From the NCBI GenBank assembly GCA_002104895.1, contig MCFG01000084.1, positions 132,501-190,000 on the forward strand: a DNA stretch of 57,500 bases. The letters are read 5' to 3'. Under the pieces are notes generated by a model. It ran no database searches. It saw only the letters and a list, made by a program, of their open reading frames with translations, and was not told the origin of the DNA. Position 1 is the stretch's first letter. Every line of letters begins with the position of its first letter. The translations under genes and the position numbers were made by a program. Shown piece by piece: positions 27,906 to 40,780 of this stretch. The stretch is from Anaeromyces robustus (Eukaryota > Neocallimastigomycota > Neocallimastigomycetes > Neocallimastigales > Neocallimastigaceae).

Positions 27906-29763
27906 TTGTGGCATTCAAAAAAAAAAAAAAAAGTGGCAATAAAAATTTGTTTTTTATTATAAACCTTAGGCTAAACAAATCAATAAACAAACAAAAAATA
28001 TATATATATGTAAGCTTATTATAAATAATATATGAATCATGTATAACCTATAATTTTTTAGTTTTTTGATACATGAGATTTGGAAAAAAAAAAAAAAATG
28101 AATATTGAATTAAATAAAAAATAAATATATAAAAAAAATAAAAATAAAAAAAAAAAAAAATAAAAAAAATAATAATCTCTATATATAGGTAAATTTACTT
28201 GAATAATAATTTTAATCAACATTAAAGTATATCGATGTAGGACAAAATTAATAGATATTAATTGTATTTTTTTTTTCCTTTTTTTTTTTTTTTCGATAAT
28301 AATAATTATAAAATTTCTTACTTAGAATAATTATGAAGTTATATTATAAGTTAAATAAAAAATAGATATATATGATATTTATAAGTTAATAATTAATTTA
28401 ATTGTTAAATTTTATCATTTATCTTGTATTGTATGATTTATGATTACTTTATTTTCATAACTAAATTATTCATTATTATTAATAAAAAAAATTTAATAAA
28501 ATTAATATATATATATAATTCATATTACCATAAAAAATAAAAAATAATAAAAAATAATCTTTTATTGTAGAAGAATTTTTTTTCTGAAAAAGAAAAAAAA
28601 TAAAATGAGTGGCAGAAAAAATATTATATAATATATATATATATATTTATTTATTTATTATTCATTATTTATTTCTTTAATAAAAATATTAATATTAATA
28701 TAATATGTAATGTAGTAATAACAATAATATTATAAAAATAAATAAAATTAATAAATAAATTAACAATTATAATTTTTTAAGTACACTTTATGATAACACT
28801 TATTTTTTTTTTTATTGATTTAAAGTGTATTAAATGTATACTTTTTTTTTTTTTTTTTAATTTTAAAGTGTATTAAATAATAAGAATCACAATAAATAAT
28901 ATACTATATTAATATTTGAAAATTATATATTTTTTTATTTTATTTTATTTTCATGTATATTTATATTTTTATCAATTCAAATAATTTATTATTAAAAAAA
29001 AAAAGAGGAATATAAAAGAATAACAAAAAATAAAGGATAAAAAAAAAAAATTATATATTAAAAAAAGGAAGAAAATGAAAAAGAAAAAGAAAATAGTTGA
29101 ATATAATAATAATAATAAAAAGTTTATTGAAAATAATGAAACTAATAAAAAAAGAAATTATATTTATATATATATAAATATAATAATTATTAATATTCTT
29201 TTTTTTTATCACTTTTTTTTATTTTATTTTATTTTTATTTTTATTTTTATTTTTATTTTTATTTTTATTTTTATTTTTATTTATTTATTTATTTATTTTT
29301 TTTTTCAATTATTTTTTTTTTTCTTTTTCTTTGAATAAATATGAAAATATAAATATAAAAAAAAAGTTTTTTTATTTATTAACTTTTTTTTCATTATTAT
29401 TGATTAAAAAAAAAAAAAGATTAATAATAATAAATGTTAATGATATTAAAGAAGTAAAAAAAAAAAAAGAAATATAATAATTATAATAATTATTATAATT
29501 AATTGATTAAAAAATTGAATATTATAATTAATAAACCATGTAAAATTATTAAAATATATATATATTAAATATTTATTAAATAAACTAATTATTATAATAA
29601 TCTTAAAAAGAAAAAAATAAAATAAAATGAGTTAAAGAATTATAACAATGTTATAATAATACTATATTTTTCTAAAAAAGAAATTTTTTATTATTTTTTT
29701 TTTTTTTTTAATTTTTTTTTTTTTTTTTTTTTATATTTTATTAAAATTTTCTAATTATTGATT
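26910..29763. other. Convergent spacer between APSES gene and PA28
   Basis: 2.85 kb where two genes end. Holds AAAT/AACTAAAT repeats (26906-27010), AAT arrays (about 27095-27115, 27152-27180, 27300-27360, 27418-27465), TA runs (about 27660-27695), a poly-T of more than 30 at 27863-27902, and an ATTTTT array (29225-29290). A motif TAAAGTGTATTAAAT occurs at 28821-28835 and 28864-28878 with an inverted ACACTTTA at 28783-28790. No gene recognised. Confidence 0.7.
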
Positions 29764-30254
29764 TTAGTACAAAGCAGCATGTGCATTTTCTTGTCTTGGT
29801 TTTTCAATTCTATCATAATTCTTTTGAATCATATCATATAACATAGCATAATTATTTCTTATATCAATAGCTGTTAAACGTAACCATGTATATTCTTTTT
29901 CATCTAATTCCCAAATACATAATTGATAATCTTTAACATGTGGATACTATATAAATATTAAATAAAATAAATATAATAAATAAAATAAATATAATAATAA
30001 TAATAATAAAAAAAAATTTATTATTAAAAAATAAAAAAAAAAAAAAAGTTATTAATTACATCTTCTTTTTAAATTATATTATATATTATATTTTATATCT
30101 TTTATATTAATTTTTATTTCAATTTTATATATCTTTTTTAATATATACCTTCATAACTTTAGTTACTAATTTAGCTCTTTGCATATAATATTTACTTATA
30201 GAATCAAGTACAGCAAACGCTGAATCTTCAGCTACATTGATAATTAACAAATAA

Positions 30255-30286
<32 letters not shown>

Positions 30287-30992
30287 ATTTTAATATATAT
30301 ATTATTGAAATTATTGTATAATTAATTTTTTTTTATTATATTTTATTAAAATTTTTTAATATATAATATATATAACTTTTATTTAAATATTATATACCTG
30401 AAGATAATTCTTTTACAACTTCTTCTTGAATAGAAACACCAAAATTATTACCATCTTCAATTTTTGGAATATTTAACTGTAAAGTTAATATAATAAAATA
30501 ATATATATGTATATATAAAAAAAAAATAATTAATTTATGACGATTAATTTTAATAGTTTTTTTCTATATTTCTTAATTATTACATAAAAAACTTTTTTTT
30601 TTTAAAAAAAAAAAAAAGTAATATGTAATTCATAAAATTAAAAAAAAAAAAAAAAAAAGATATCCAATGACATAAAATAAATCGATAAATCATTAAACAT
30701 ATATAATAAATTACCTGTATATAAATTTTTACGGTATTACATAAACTGACAACTTCTTCAATTTCGTTTTTCAAAAAATCAATACATTTAAATAAATGTG
30801 GATGACAAGATTCAGTATGATCAGTATAAACTACAGGTTTAGATTCTGTTTTTGATTCAGTTTCTTCATCAAGTTTTCTTTTTTTATTTGGATTAAAGGT
30901 TGAATCTGGTTTTGGTACAATAGGTTGATGGAAAATAGATAAATCTTGTACATTAAATAAATCTCCTGTTTTTAAGAAATCATTTAATGTAA

Positions 30993-31031
<39 letters not shown>

Positions 31032-31871
31032 AAGGAAAATAATATTTATAATACATAATAAAAATTGATACATGTACATTTTTTTTTTTTAATTTTATAA
31101 TTATATAAATTTATTAATTATAAATTTATATTATTAATAAATTTTATGTATAGTATTAATATATTGAATAATGTATATATATATAAATATATAAAAATAT
31201 ATATATTAGTATAAAAATATATATAAAAAAAAGATGTATAAAAATATTTAAATAAAATAAATTAAAATAAAAAAAAAAAAGATTTCTTTAAATATTAATA
31301 ATCATTCTTTTCTGCTTCTTATATATATAATCATATATAATCCTGTATAAATCCTTTTTATAATGATTCCTTATTCTATATGATTTTTTAATTTTATTTT
31401 TTTTTTCCTTAAATTAAAATGTTTTATTTTATTCATTCATTTTTTAAGAATGATTGTAATAACTTGTTGAATCTTTATAATTGTTTTATATAATTTTTTT
31501 GATTTTATGATAAAATTATTTAAAAATAATAATCCTTTGTATGTATATATATTTCCACATATTTTAATCAATCCAGAATTTTTAATTATTATTATTTTTT
31601 TTTCTTATTCCTATATAAATATTTATTTTAAATCGTTTTTAATATTTCAATTTTAATATTCCTTTAATGTCATTTCTCATAAATTTATTTCCCTTTTCTC
31701 TTTAAAAATATATTATAATAATAAATATAATTATAATTATATATATATATATATATATATAAAACCTAGATTATTAACCTTTTGTGGCATTTCTTCTTCT
31801 ATAATTTTTTTAGCTTTAGTAGCTAAAGTTTCATTGAAAGCATTGAACTTCTTTTTTATTTTTAATGACAT
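29764..31871 (-). CDS. PSME3: Proteasome activator PA28gamma/REGgamma
   Basis: Subunit of the heptameric 11S ring that opens the 20S proteasome gate without ATP. Five exons in phase: 31871-31779, 30996-30715, 30476-30398, 30231-30149, 29946-29764, giving 239 residues (animal PSME3 is 254). Seen: LNIPKIEDGNNFGVSIQEE, the activation-loop region; a YPHVKDY segment; LDEKEYTWLRL; and the C-terminal EKPRQENAHAALY ending in Tyr as in PSME3. NKKRKLDEE (about residues 68-75) is a classical nuclear signal at the place animals carry theirs, favouring the nuclear gamma type. Intron 1 is long (782 nt) with a weak donor (GTTAAT). Saccharomyces lacks this family, so it is an ancestral gene kept here. Confidence 0.95.
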
Positions 31872-32763
31872 TTTTTATTTTACTTTATTATTTCTTTGTA
31901 ATATTTATGAAAAAAAGATTTGTTTTAATTTAAATTATTTGGTAATTTTTTGTTCCTTTTTAATTTTTTTTTTTCTTTCTTTTTAAATTGTAATAATTAA
32001 TTTAATATGTATATAAAATATGTATAATAAAATATGAAATTCTTTTTTTTTTTTTATTTAAAAAATAATAAATCTATAAGGGTAATAAATATAATTTAAT
32101 GTTGTTTAAATTAAAAAAAAAACTCTATAAATATTTCAAAAGATAATACGCTTTTTTTTATAAAATGAATTAAATTATTATTATTTTCAAAAAAAAGAAT
32201 AAAAGAAAAATAAATTAAAAAATGAATATATTTAAATTAAAAAAAAAAAGAAAAGTAGATTTCAAATATTAAAAAAAAAACTATTTTCTTTTTTTTTTTA
32301 AAAAAAAAATTTTTTTATTTTAAATTGTTTTTTTTTTTTTTTTCTTTTTTTTTTTTTTAATATTTCATTTTTTTATATTTTAGTATATTTTTTTTATATA
32401 ACATAATATATTATAATATATTTTAATTTATTATAAAACAAAAAATAAACGTATATATAAAAAATAAGATTTCATATAAAAAAAAAAAAAGATTATATAT
32501 AAAACATTTATAAATTATATTAATTATACTATATTGTATTATATTATATTACATATTGTATATTATATTATTTAGTATTTTGTATTATTTGTTAATTCTT
32601 TTATAAAATCATCCATAATATATTTATTTATTTATTTACTTATCATATGATATTTATCTATTTATATAATATTCATATATTTATATAATATTTAAATATT
32701 TATAAATCATCCATTAATAATAATAATAAAAAAGATAATTTAGTAAATAAATAAATAAATATA

Positions 32764-32802
<39 letters not shown>

Positions 32803-33019
32803 ATGGACATTAATAATAATCAAAAATTATTATTAATAAACAGAAAAAAAATCAATTTTTTTTAATAATGATAATTTTTTAATTGTAACATTTATTACTA
32901 ATATATATTTAATTATAATTAATCCTATTGAATCTTTAAAAAAAATACTATAAAATTGTTATTAATTATTTTTTTACCTTTTTGGTAATTAGTAAATTCT
33001 AATTCTAATAATAATAGTT

Positions 33020-33051
33020 AATAATTTTAATAATAATAATAATACTAATAC

Positions 33052-33094
<43 letters not shown>

Positions 33095-33099
33095 ACTAC

Positions 33100-33169
<70 letters not shown>

Positions 33170-33189
33170 ACTACTACTAATAATAATAC

Positions 33190-33226
<37 letters not shown>

Positions 33227-33240
33227 AATACTACTACTAC

Positions 33241-33314
<74 letters not shown>

Positions 33315-33330
33315 GTATTAGTAATAATAA
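33020..33330. repeat. (AAT)n array with ACT-variant blocks
   Basis: About 310 bp of AAT triplets with clustered ACT variants recurring about every 55-60 bp, i.e. repeated blocks. The reverse frame encodes only Ile/Ser strings. Confidence 0.95.
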
Positions 33331-33581
33331 ACAATAGTAATAATATTTAGTATTAGTAATAATAAACAGAAATTAAAAATTCTAGTATATGGTAATATTC
33401 ATAAAAAAAATTTTTTTTTTACTATTATTTCTATTAAAAAAGGGTAATAATAAAGTATTAATTATGATACTATAATAAAGTAAATTAAATAATATTTAGA
33501 TATATTTTATACATATGGTTATTCATATGGTTATTCATATGCTTCTTTTTTTTTTAATGAAATTTTATAAATATTGTTAGT

Positions 33582-33734
33582 TTTAAACTTAATAATATTT
33601 TAATTGTAATATAATATTAAATACTAAAAATAAAAGTATTATTATTTAATTATTATTATTTAAGTATTGTAACTGAGCAGAATGTAATTTCTTTTTTTAT
33701 ATATAAAAATACAACTATTATTATTAAGTTTAAA
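33582..33734. other. Inverted-repeat-flanked locus holding a caprin-antisense segment
   Basis: TTTAAACTTAATAAT at 33582-33596 is perfectly inverted at 33720-33734. Between them, 33662-33698 is the exact reverse complement of 38496-38532, the acceptor and start of exon 4 of the caprin gene. A 14-bp word (ATAATATTAAATAC) is directly repeated at 33611-33624 and 33764-33777. A + strand transcript would pair with caprin pre-mRNA; 34 of the 37 nt also match across the spliced exon 3/4 junction. Whether it is transcribed is unknown. It could equally be an inert duplicated fragment. Confidence 0.6.
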
Positions 33735-33991
33735 CACTTCATAATATTTGTATTTTTATTTATATAATATTAAATACCAAAATTAAATGTATTTTGTCTG
33801 CATGTTTTACACGTTTTTTTTTATAAACAAAAAAGAATTTTTTAGAGTCTCATTATATATAATGTATACATTAAATATATTTAAATACATTTCCAAATAT
33901 TCTTTTAATACGTTTTTTTATCCAATACCAATCATTACAAAAAATTTATCATAAAAAATAAAAAATAAAAAAAAAAGTTAAAATAAATATG

Positions 33992-34103
<112 letters not shown>

Positions 34104-34470
34104 GGATGTATTATTTTTAATGGTCATATTTCTGTAAAAATATTTTTTTTTCTACAGTAAAGAATAAAATAGAAAATATAAAGAAAATATAGACAAACAA
34201 ATAGAAAAAAAATAATAAAAAAAAATATAAACTATATATTACTATTATTATTTATTAATATTTCACTGAAATTATTAATAATATTTTAAAAATAAGAGGT
34301 TAAGCCATTTAAGAATAGAACAAATTAATATTAAATCTAATAAATAATCAGAAAGTATTTCATATTTTTTCCTTTGTATATTAATTAAAAACAAACAAGC
34401 AATATATTATTTATTAAAGTGAAGAAAATAAATTTTTGAGTCGTATATAAAATATTAAGTGTAATAAACC

Positions 34471-34692
34471 ATGAGTAATTTTGAAAATATGAGTATAGAA
34501 GAAATCAAAAGAAAAATTGAACAAAATGAAAGGGATATTGAAAATCATAAAAGAGAAATTGAATTAAATAAAAAGAAAATAGGTACCATTGATACTGAAT
34601 TAAAAGAACATAATGATAATATCAAAGAAATAAAAGAAAGGATGGAAAAAAATAAAGAAGAATTGGAAGCACTTAAAGAAAAACTTCAATAA
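34471..34692 (+). CDS. Small coiled-coil protein, 73 residues
   Basis: Single-exon frame starting at ATG after an A-rich leader and ending before AT-only sequence. Composition is normal coding (Glu, Lys, Asn, Ile) and not low-complexity translation. From residue 8 onward, hydrophobic residues (I, M, L) recur at heptad-like spacing through SIEEIKRKIEQNERDIENHK and on to EELEALKEKLQ, predicting one uninterrupted helix. No signal peptide or membrane segment. Family not recognised; it could be a subunit or adaptor that dimerises. It is divergent to PA28 across a 2.6 kb spacer. A highly charged helix of this size could be non-functional, but GC content above the flanks and clean start and stop argue for a gene. 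Confidence 0.7.
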   Translation: MSNFENMSIEEIKRKIEQNERDIENHKREIELNKKKIGTIDTELKEHNDNIKEIKERMEKNKEELEALKEKLQ

Positions 34693-35678
34693 AATTTTAA
34701 AAGAAAAAAAAAAAATTAATTTTAATATTTAATCTATTATATATTCTATTATTTTTTTTTATTCATAAAAATAATAAGAATAAGAATGATAAATAATAAA
34801 AAGATTAATTGATAGAAATAATTTTTTTTCATCATTATAATAATGCAAACTGAAGAATATAAAATTATCATACTATCTAATTTTTAATATCATAAATATA
34901 TCAATTTAATTTATAATCATTGATTGATAATTCTTTAAAGTTTATTTATTTAAAAGAATTATTGTCAATATATATTATCATTTTTATTTATTAACATATT
35001 TAATACTTATATATAAATTAATTGCATATAATATTTTTTTCAAAATTTATGAAACATTTTTCAATTATAATAATTATAATAACAGCAGCTATAATAACAA
35101 CTATAATAATAATATAAAATAATATAAAATAATATTGTAAAATATTTTGATATATTTTTTATACTTATATCATGTACATTTATATATGTTTTATATATTT
35201 AACCGTAAAATATAATTATACCTATTAAAATCATATTTATTTTAAATAAAAATTTAATAAAATAAAAAATTAGAAATAAACACCAGTAAAAAGTATAATA
35301 AAAGTGGATATTTATTAGAATATTAGTACTATGGATAAAAAACATAATAAAGTTTTCTGTTTATTAATTAAAAGTTTTCTATTTAATTATGATTAAATAT
35401 TATAAATATTATAAATATTATAAATATTATGATGTTTTATTATATTAATAAATAATATAATTAATAAATTAAATAATTATTATAAATAAATCTAATCATT
35501 ACTATTAATATATTTTGTTTTGTTGTATTTTAATTAATAGTTAAAAAGGATATATTTATTTATTTAAATTTTTATTTTATTTATTTATTTATTTATTTAT
35601 TTATTAAATTATTATATATTTTTTTATTCCTATTATGTATTTATTTATTTATTATACTTCAATGTTTATTATTATTAC

Positions 35679-35715
<37 letters not shown>

Positions 35716-37527
35716 TGCTGTTAAGTGTTTATGTATTTATATTTTTATTATTTTTATTAAATGTCTGTATTCATTCATTATTAATTTTGTATTTGTATGT
35801 TATTATAAATTAGGAATTATAACTTATTGTTATTCATTATTTAAATGAAAGAATTAAAAAGAAAATAAAAAATAAAAAATAATATTGTCAATATTATTCA
35901 ATAAAGTAAAGTAAAGATTATTTTGTTTATTTTTTAAAAATAACTTTTCCCTATATAATCTATTCCTGTTGATGTTTTTTTTTTTTTCAATGTTTTTACT
36001 TAACAAAAAAATTTAAATAAATCTTTTTATTATTAATTTATTTATTTAAATATATGTTTATTCACTTATATATTAATTATTTATTTATATATTTTTATTT
36101 ATTTATTTATTTATATATTTATATATTTATTTAAATTTTTTTATTTATTAATATAAATATAGATTAATTAAAATTTTCTTTATTTGTATTAAAATAAATG
36201 TTACACTATTTTTTTTTTTTTTGTTATTTTTTTATATTAAATATTTAAATATTAAATAATTAATTAATTAACTAAATAAATAACTAATATTAAATAAATG
36301 AATAAATAAATATTTAAATAAATAATTTAATGAAATATTAAATATTAAAATGATTATTTAAAGAAAATTAAATACAAAGAAATAATTTTAATATATATTA
36401 AATAAAAGTTAAATTTTATCATCTTTTTTTTTTTTATTATTTATTAATCTTTTCATTTATTTATTTAAACTTTCATTTATTTAAATAGTTTATTTATCTA
36501 AATATTTATTTATTTATTCATTTATTTATTCATATTTAATTATTTAATATGTATTGATTTTTAAATTTAAAAAAAAAAAAATAATATTAATTTAATTAAT
36601 TATTTCTTTTATATTTATAATATATAATAATATATAATAATATATAAATATAAATAATAATTAATTTTTTTTAATTAAATTTTATTTTTTTTAATAAGAA
36701 TTTTAAATAATTTCAAATTATTTTATAATTATTTTTTTTTTATATTTTAGTATCTTTTCTATTATAATTATAGTACTTCTTTGTTTTATCCTTTTATATA
36801 TATATTTTTTTGTTTTTTTAAAAATAAAAAGTTTTTTTTTTATTTCTACTTAACAAAGTAATTGAAATATTTTTTTAAAATTAATATTGTATTAATATCA
36901 TTAAGTATAAATTATTAAATAATAGTTAAGTCCATTTAATTTAATATTTAAAAGAAAAAAAATTTTTTTATTATATAATTTAGAATTAGTTCTTAATTAT
37001 TATTCTTTTGTTTTCATTTATTTTATTACTTTTTTTTTTTTCTTAAAAATTAATTCTTTTTTTTAATCTTAATTTCTTTTGTAAATTTTTTGACTTTTCG
37101 ATTTTATTTTTAAATAGTATTTAATATAGAAAATACAATTGTATATATAAAATTCATAATTATTAAATATTAAGCGTATATATTGGACAAACTTTTTATA
37201 ATATTTTTTTTTTCTTCTTGGTAAGATATATTATATATAAATTTTGGTCATAACTAATTATATAATAAAATAAAATAAAATATAATATAATATAATATAG
37301 TATAATATAATATAATATAATATAATAATTACGTAAATATTTATTATTAATAATAAATAAATAAATATTATTATTATTCCAATAATGAAATATAAAGATA
37401 TAGACTTTTTTTTTAAGCTTTCTTTTTTAAATTAAAAAAATAATAATATTATTAGAATAACTTTTTAAGACCAAATATTTGAAATTGAATAAATTGAATA
37501 AAATTAAACAATAAATAATAAAATAAA
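34693..37527. other. Spacer before the caprin gene
   Basis: 2.8 kb between tandem + strand genes. Contains TTTA runs (about 35574-35604, 36063-36135), an ATT array (35667-35714), TATAAATAT repeats (35398-35430), many T-runs and TATAA pentamers (37280-37326). No coding signal recognised. Confidence 0.65.
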
Positions 37528-39781
37528 ATGCTTTCTTTAAGATTAACTGAATCTATTCGTGCAAGTGAAAATAAATTATCCAAAAAAGAAAAGAAAAGGT
37601 TAGCAAAAATTGCTAGTGAAGAATTTGAAGTTGAATCATGTGCTCAAAGTGATACTAATTCAGAAGAAAAAATTAACAAATATCTCAATATTGTTAATAA
37701 AAAACTTAGAACTCTTCGAAAACGTATGGTATGTATTAACTATATAAAAAGTTTAATTTTCATTTTATATTAACAAATTATTATGACTATAAATTAATAT
37801 TTTATTTTATAATAATAATAATAGTAAAAATAATAATACATTTATTATTATATATATTTATACTTATATCATTAATATTATTTTTTTCTTTTTTATTATA
37901 TTTAATAAAAGAATAAAATTGAAAAATATGAAAATTGTGATAAAGCAGAACTTAATGCTGATCAAATTACTACCATTAAAAAGAAGTCTGAAGTTTCTGC
38001 TTTAATAAAAGAATTTGAAGATCTTCATAAACAATATACTCTTTTTGACGAACAAGTAAATATATTATCTAAAAATTATTTTAAAAAAAAATTAAAATAA
38101 GTAAAAGAATAATTTTGAAATATAAAGAATTTGAAATACATTATAATATTGTTAAATAAAAATGAAAATAAAAATAAAAAAGAGAGTTATATAATATTAA
38201 TTTTTTTTTTTTTTATTTTATTTTATTTTATTTTATTTTATTTTATTTTATTTTATTTTACATTTTAAGGAACAAAAAATAAATGAAAATCTCAAAAAGT
38301 CACAAGAAGAAAGATTAGCTAATGAAGTTAAGGAACAAGTTGAGAATGAAAAGGTATTTTTATACAGTATATAATTTTATTTTTAATGTATAAAATATCT
38401 ATAGAAATTTTTTTCATTATATTTAACATATAAAAAAAATTTTTTTTTATAATAACTTTAATATAATTAAAATGAAATAATAATAATAAAAAAAAAAAAA
38501 AAGAAATTACATTCTGCTCAGTTACAATACTTATTTAAAGCTTCTTATGCTTTAAATGTTTTGATTAATACAAGAAAATTCGCTTTCTCAAATGCTGAAA
38601 TAAACGCTTTAAATTATGTTCGTAATATATTATTAGGAAATGTTGAAATGATTGAGTAAGTTATTAAGTAATTAATTAAATATTTAAACTTAATACATTA
38701 TTTATGATTATTTTTTAATTAAAATTATTAATTAAAATTAATATATATATATAAAATAATAATTTTATAATAATTATGATAATAAAGAAATCAAAAATCA
38801 GAAGGTGAAATAGTACTTGAAAAATTATATGAAGCTTCGATGGATAAATGTTTTGAAGAAGTAACCTATAAAGATGTTAATAATTTAATTAACTTAATAA
38901 TAAATCCACCACAAGTTAATAAAAAAGAAAATTGTCAATCTTTATCTTTCTTTAGTCAAGATAATATTGCAGTAGATTTTAGTGAACAACAACCACAACC
39001 ACATCAACAACTTATTTTTACAACAAGTAACAATGAAGAAATGTCACAAGAAAATATGAATGAAGTCTCCATTTCTATGTCAAAAATCAATTTTATGCAA
39101 CCAAATGAATGTCCCGGTAAATTTTTATTTTTATTTTTATTTTTATTTATTTATTTTTTTTTTTGAATGATTATTTTATTTATTATTAATTAATTATATT
39201 AATTTAAATTAAAATATAAAATAATTTAAAATAAATTTAAATATATTTAAATAAATTTAATAATTAATTTTTTTTTTTAAAAATTATTAATATCTCATTT
39301 ATATATATATATAAAAGATGAAGAAAAACAAGAAGAATTTAAGGAAGAAGTAGAATTAAATGAATTAAAAGAAAATAATATTAGTGAAGAACAAGAACAA
39401 GAACAAGAACAAGAATTAAATGTCAGCACCATTGAAAAAGAACTTCTTGATACAGAAAATATTGAAGTAAATGAAGAAACTAATGCTACTACAGAATTAC
39501 CAACTGAAGAAACCATAGCTACATTATCAGAAGAAAAAAAACCTTCTGAATCATCACATCATAATTCAGGATACCAAGGTAATCAAAATAATCAATATCA
39601 AAAGAAAAGAAATTATTATAAAGGAGGTCGTGGTAGAAGAGGTTACCAAAATGGTCAATATAATAATCGTCATAATAATGGTAATGGTTATAAAGGTTCT
39701 AGAAATAATGGTTACTATCCACATCAAAATCAAAATTTTGCTTCATACTATTATAACAACCGTAATGTTTCTTATTCATAA
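37528..39781 (+). CDS. CAPRIN: Caprin-family RNA-binding protein with RG-rich tail
   Basis: Caprin binds mRNA and the stress-granule protein G3BP in animals. Six exons in phase: 37528-37728, 37912-38055, 38270-38353, 38504-38655, 38788-39116, 39318-39781, giving 457 residues. The N-terminal half follows caprin-1 homology region 1: NKKLRTLRKRM, IEKYENCDKAELNADQI, LIKEFEDLHKQY, LHSAQLQYLFKASYALNVL, then LEKLYEASMDKCFEEVTYKD. INFMQPNECPDEE (from about residue 294) resembles the YNFIQDSMLD G3BP-docking motif. After an acidic EQEQEQEQE region, the C terminus is basic and disordered with GGRGRRGYQNGQ, like caprin RGG/RG tails. Likely cytoplasmic mRNP factor. Assignment rests on my alignment of several blocks, not a search; the helical domain is the strongest evidence. 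Confidence 0.85.
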
Positions 39782-40780
39782 AAATATTATAAATAATAAC
39801 AATAACAATAATAAAAGGAGAGTATATATAATTACTCAAATAAAATTATAATAAGAAAGATAAAATAATAATAAGAATTAAAAAGAAGAATATTACTTTA
39901 TTATTTATTATTATTATTTTTCTTATTTAGTTTTATTTTTTTTTTTTATTCATAATATTTTATAATATTAAATTTTTAGTATTATTATTATAATTATGTA
40001 TTCTTAAATTAATAATTAAACGTTTTCTCTTTTTTTTCTTCTTATTCTTCTTTACTTTCCTTTTAAATTAAATTTTATTTTTATTTTTTGATAATAATTG
40101 AGGAAAAATAAGATAAAAAATAAATAAAGTAAAATATAATAAAATAAAAAATAAATAAAATAAAATAAAATAAAATAAAATAAAATAAAATAAAATAAAA
40201 TAAAATAAAATAAAATAAAAAAAAAATAAAATAAATAAAATATATAATATAAAATAAAATATATAATATAAAATAAAATATATAATATAAAAATAAATTA
40301 TATTTATACTTATAATATAATAATATAATAGTGATATTCTTATAATATTTTTTTTTATTATATTTTATATATTTATTTAAAAGAATGTATATATATTATA
40401 ATATAAAGCACTATTGTAAATTATTCTATTAATCTTTTTTTTTTTATATAAATATTGTTATTTATAATAATAGATAATTATTTATATTTTTATATTTAAT
40501 AATATGTATATGAAAAGTTTTAATCTTTTTTTTTATATTTTAATGATATTATGAAAAACAGAAAAGAATATATAAATATGTTTATGTATGTGTCTGAATA
40601 TGTGTATGTTTTTATTTCATTTCATTAGTATTCATATTTTTAAAGGTTAATAAAGATAATGATAAAATAATAATTCTTTTTTTTTTTATATTTATATCTT
40701 GTTTAAAAAAAAAAAAAAATTAAAATTAATAAATATAACTATTTTTATGGATTATTAGATTATGAAATATCTAAATGCTT
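39782..40780. other. Convergent spacer between caprin and UPF0193 genes
   Basis: 1 kb with an AAAAT array (about 40137-40220), an 18-bp AAATAAAATATATAATAT-type unit three times (about 40224-40290), and T-runs. Two 3' ends meet here; nothing else seen. Confidence 0.75.

Noticed and set aside
28037-28076. TCATGTAT/ATACATGA 8-bp hairpin followed by A-run
   Set aside because: Too short to distinguish from chance in AT-rich DNA, and intrinsic hairpin terminators are not expected in nuclear genes.
33005-33334. 109-codon Ile/Ser minus-strand frame
   Set aside because: Translation of an AAT/ACT microsatellite.
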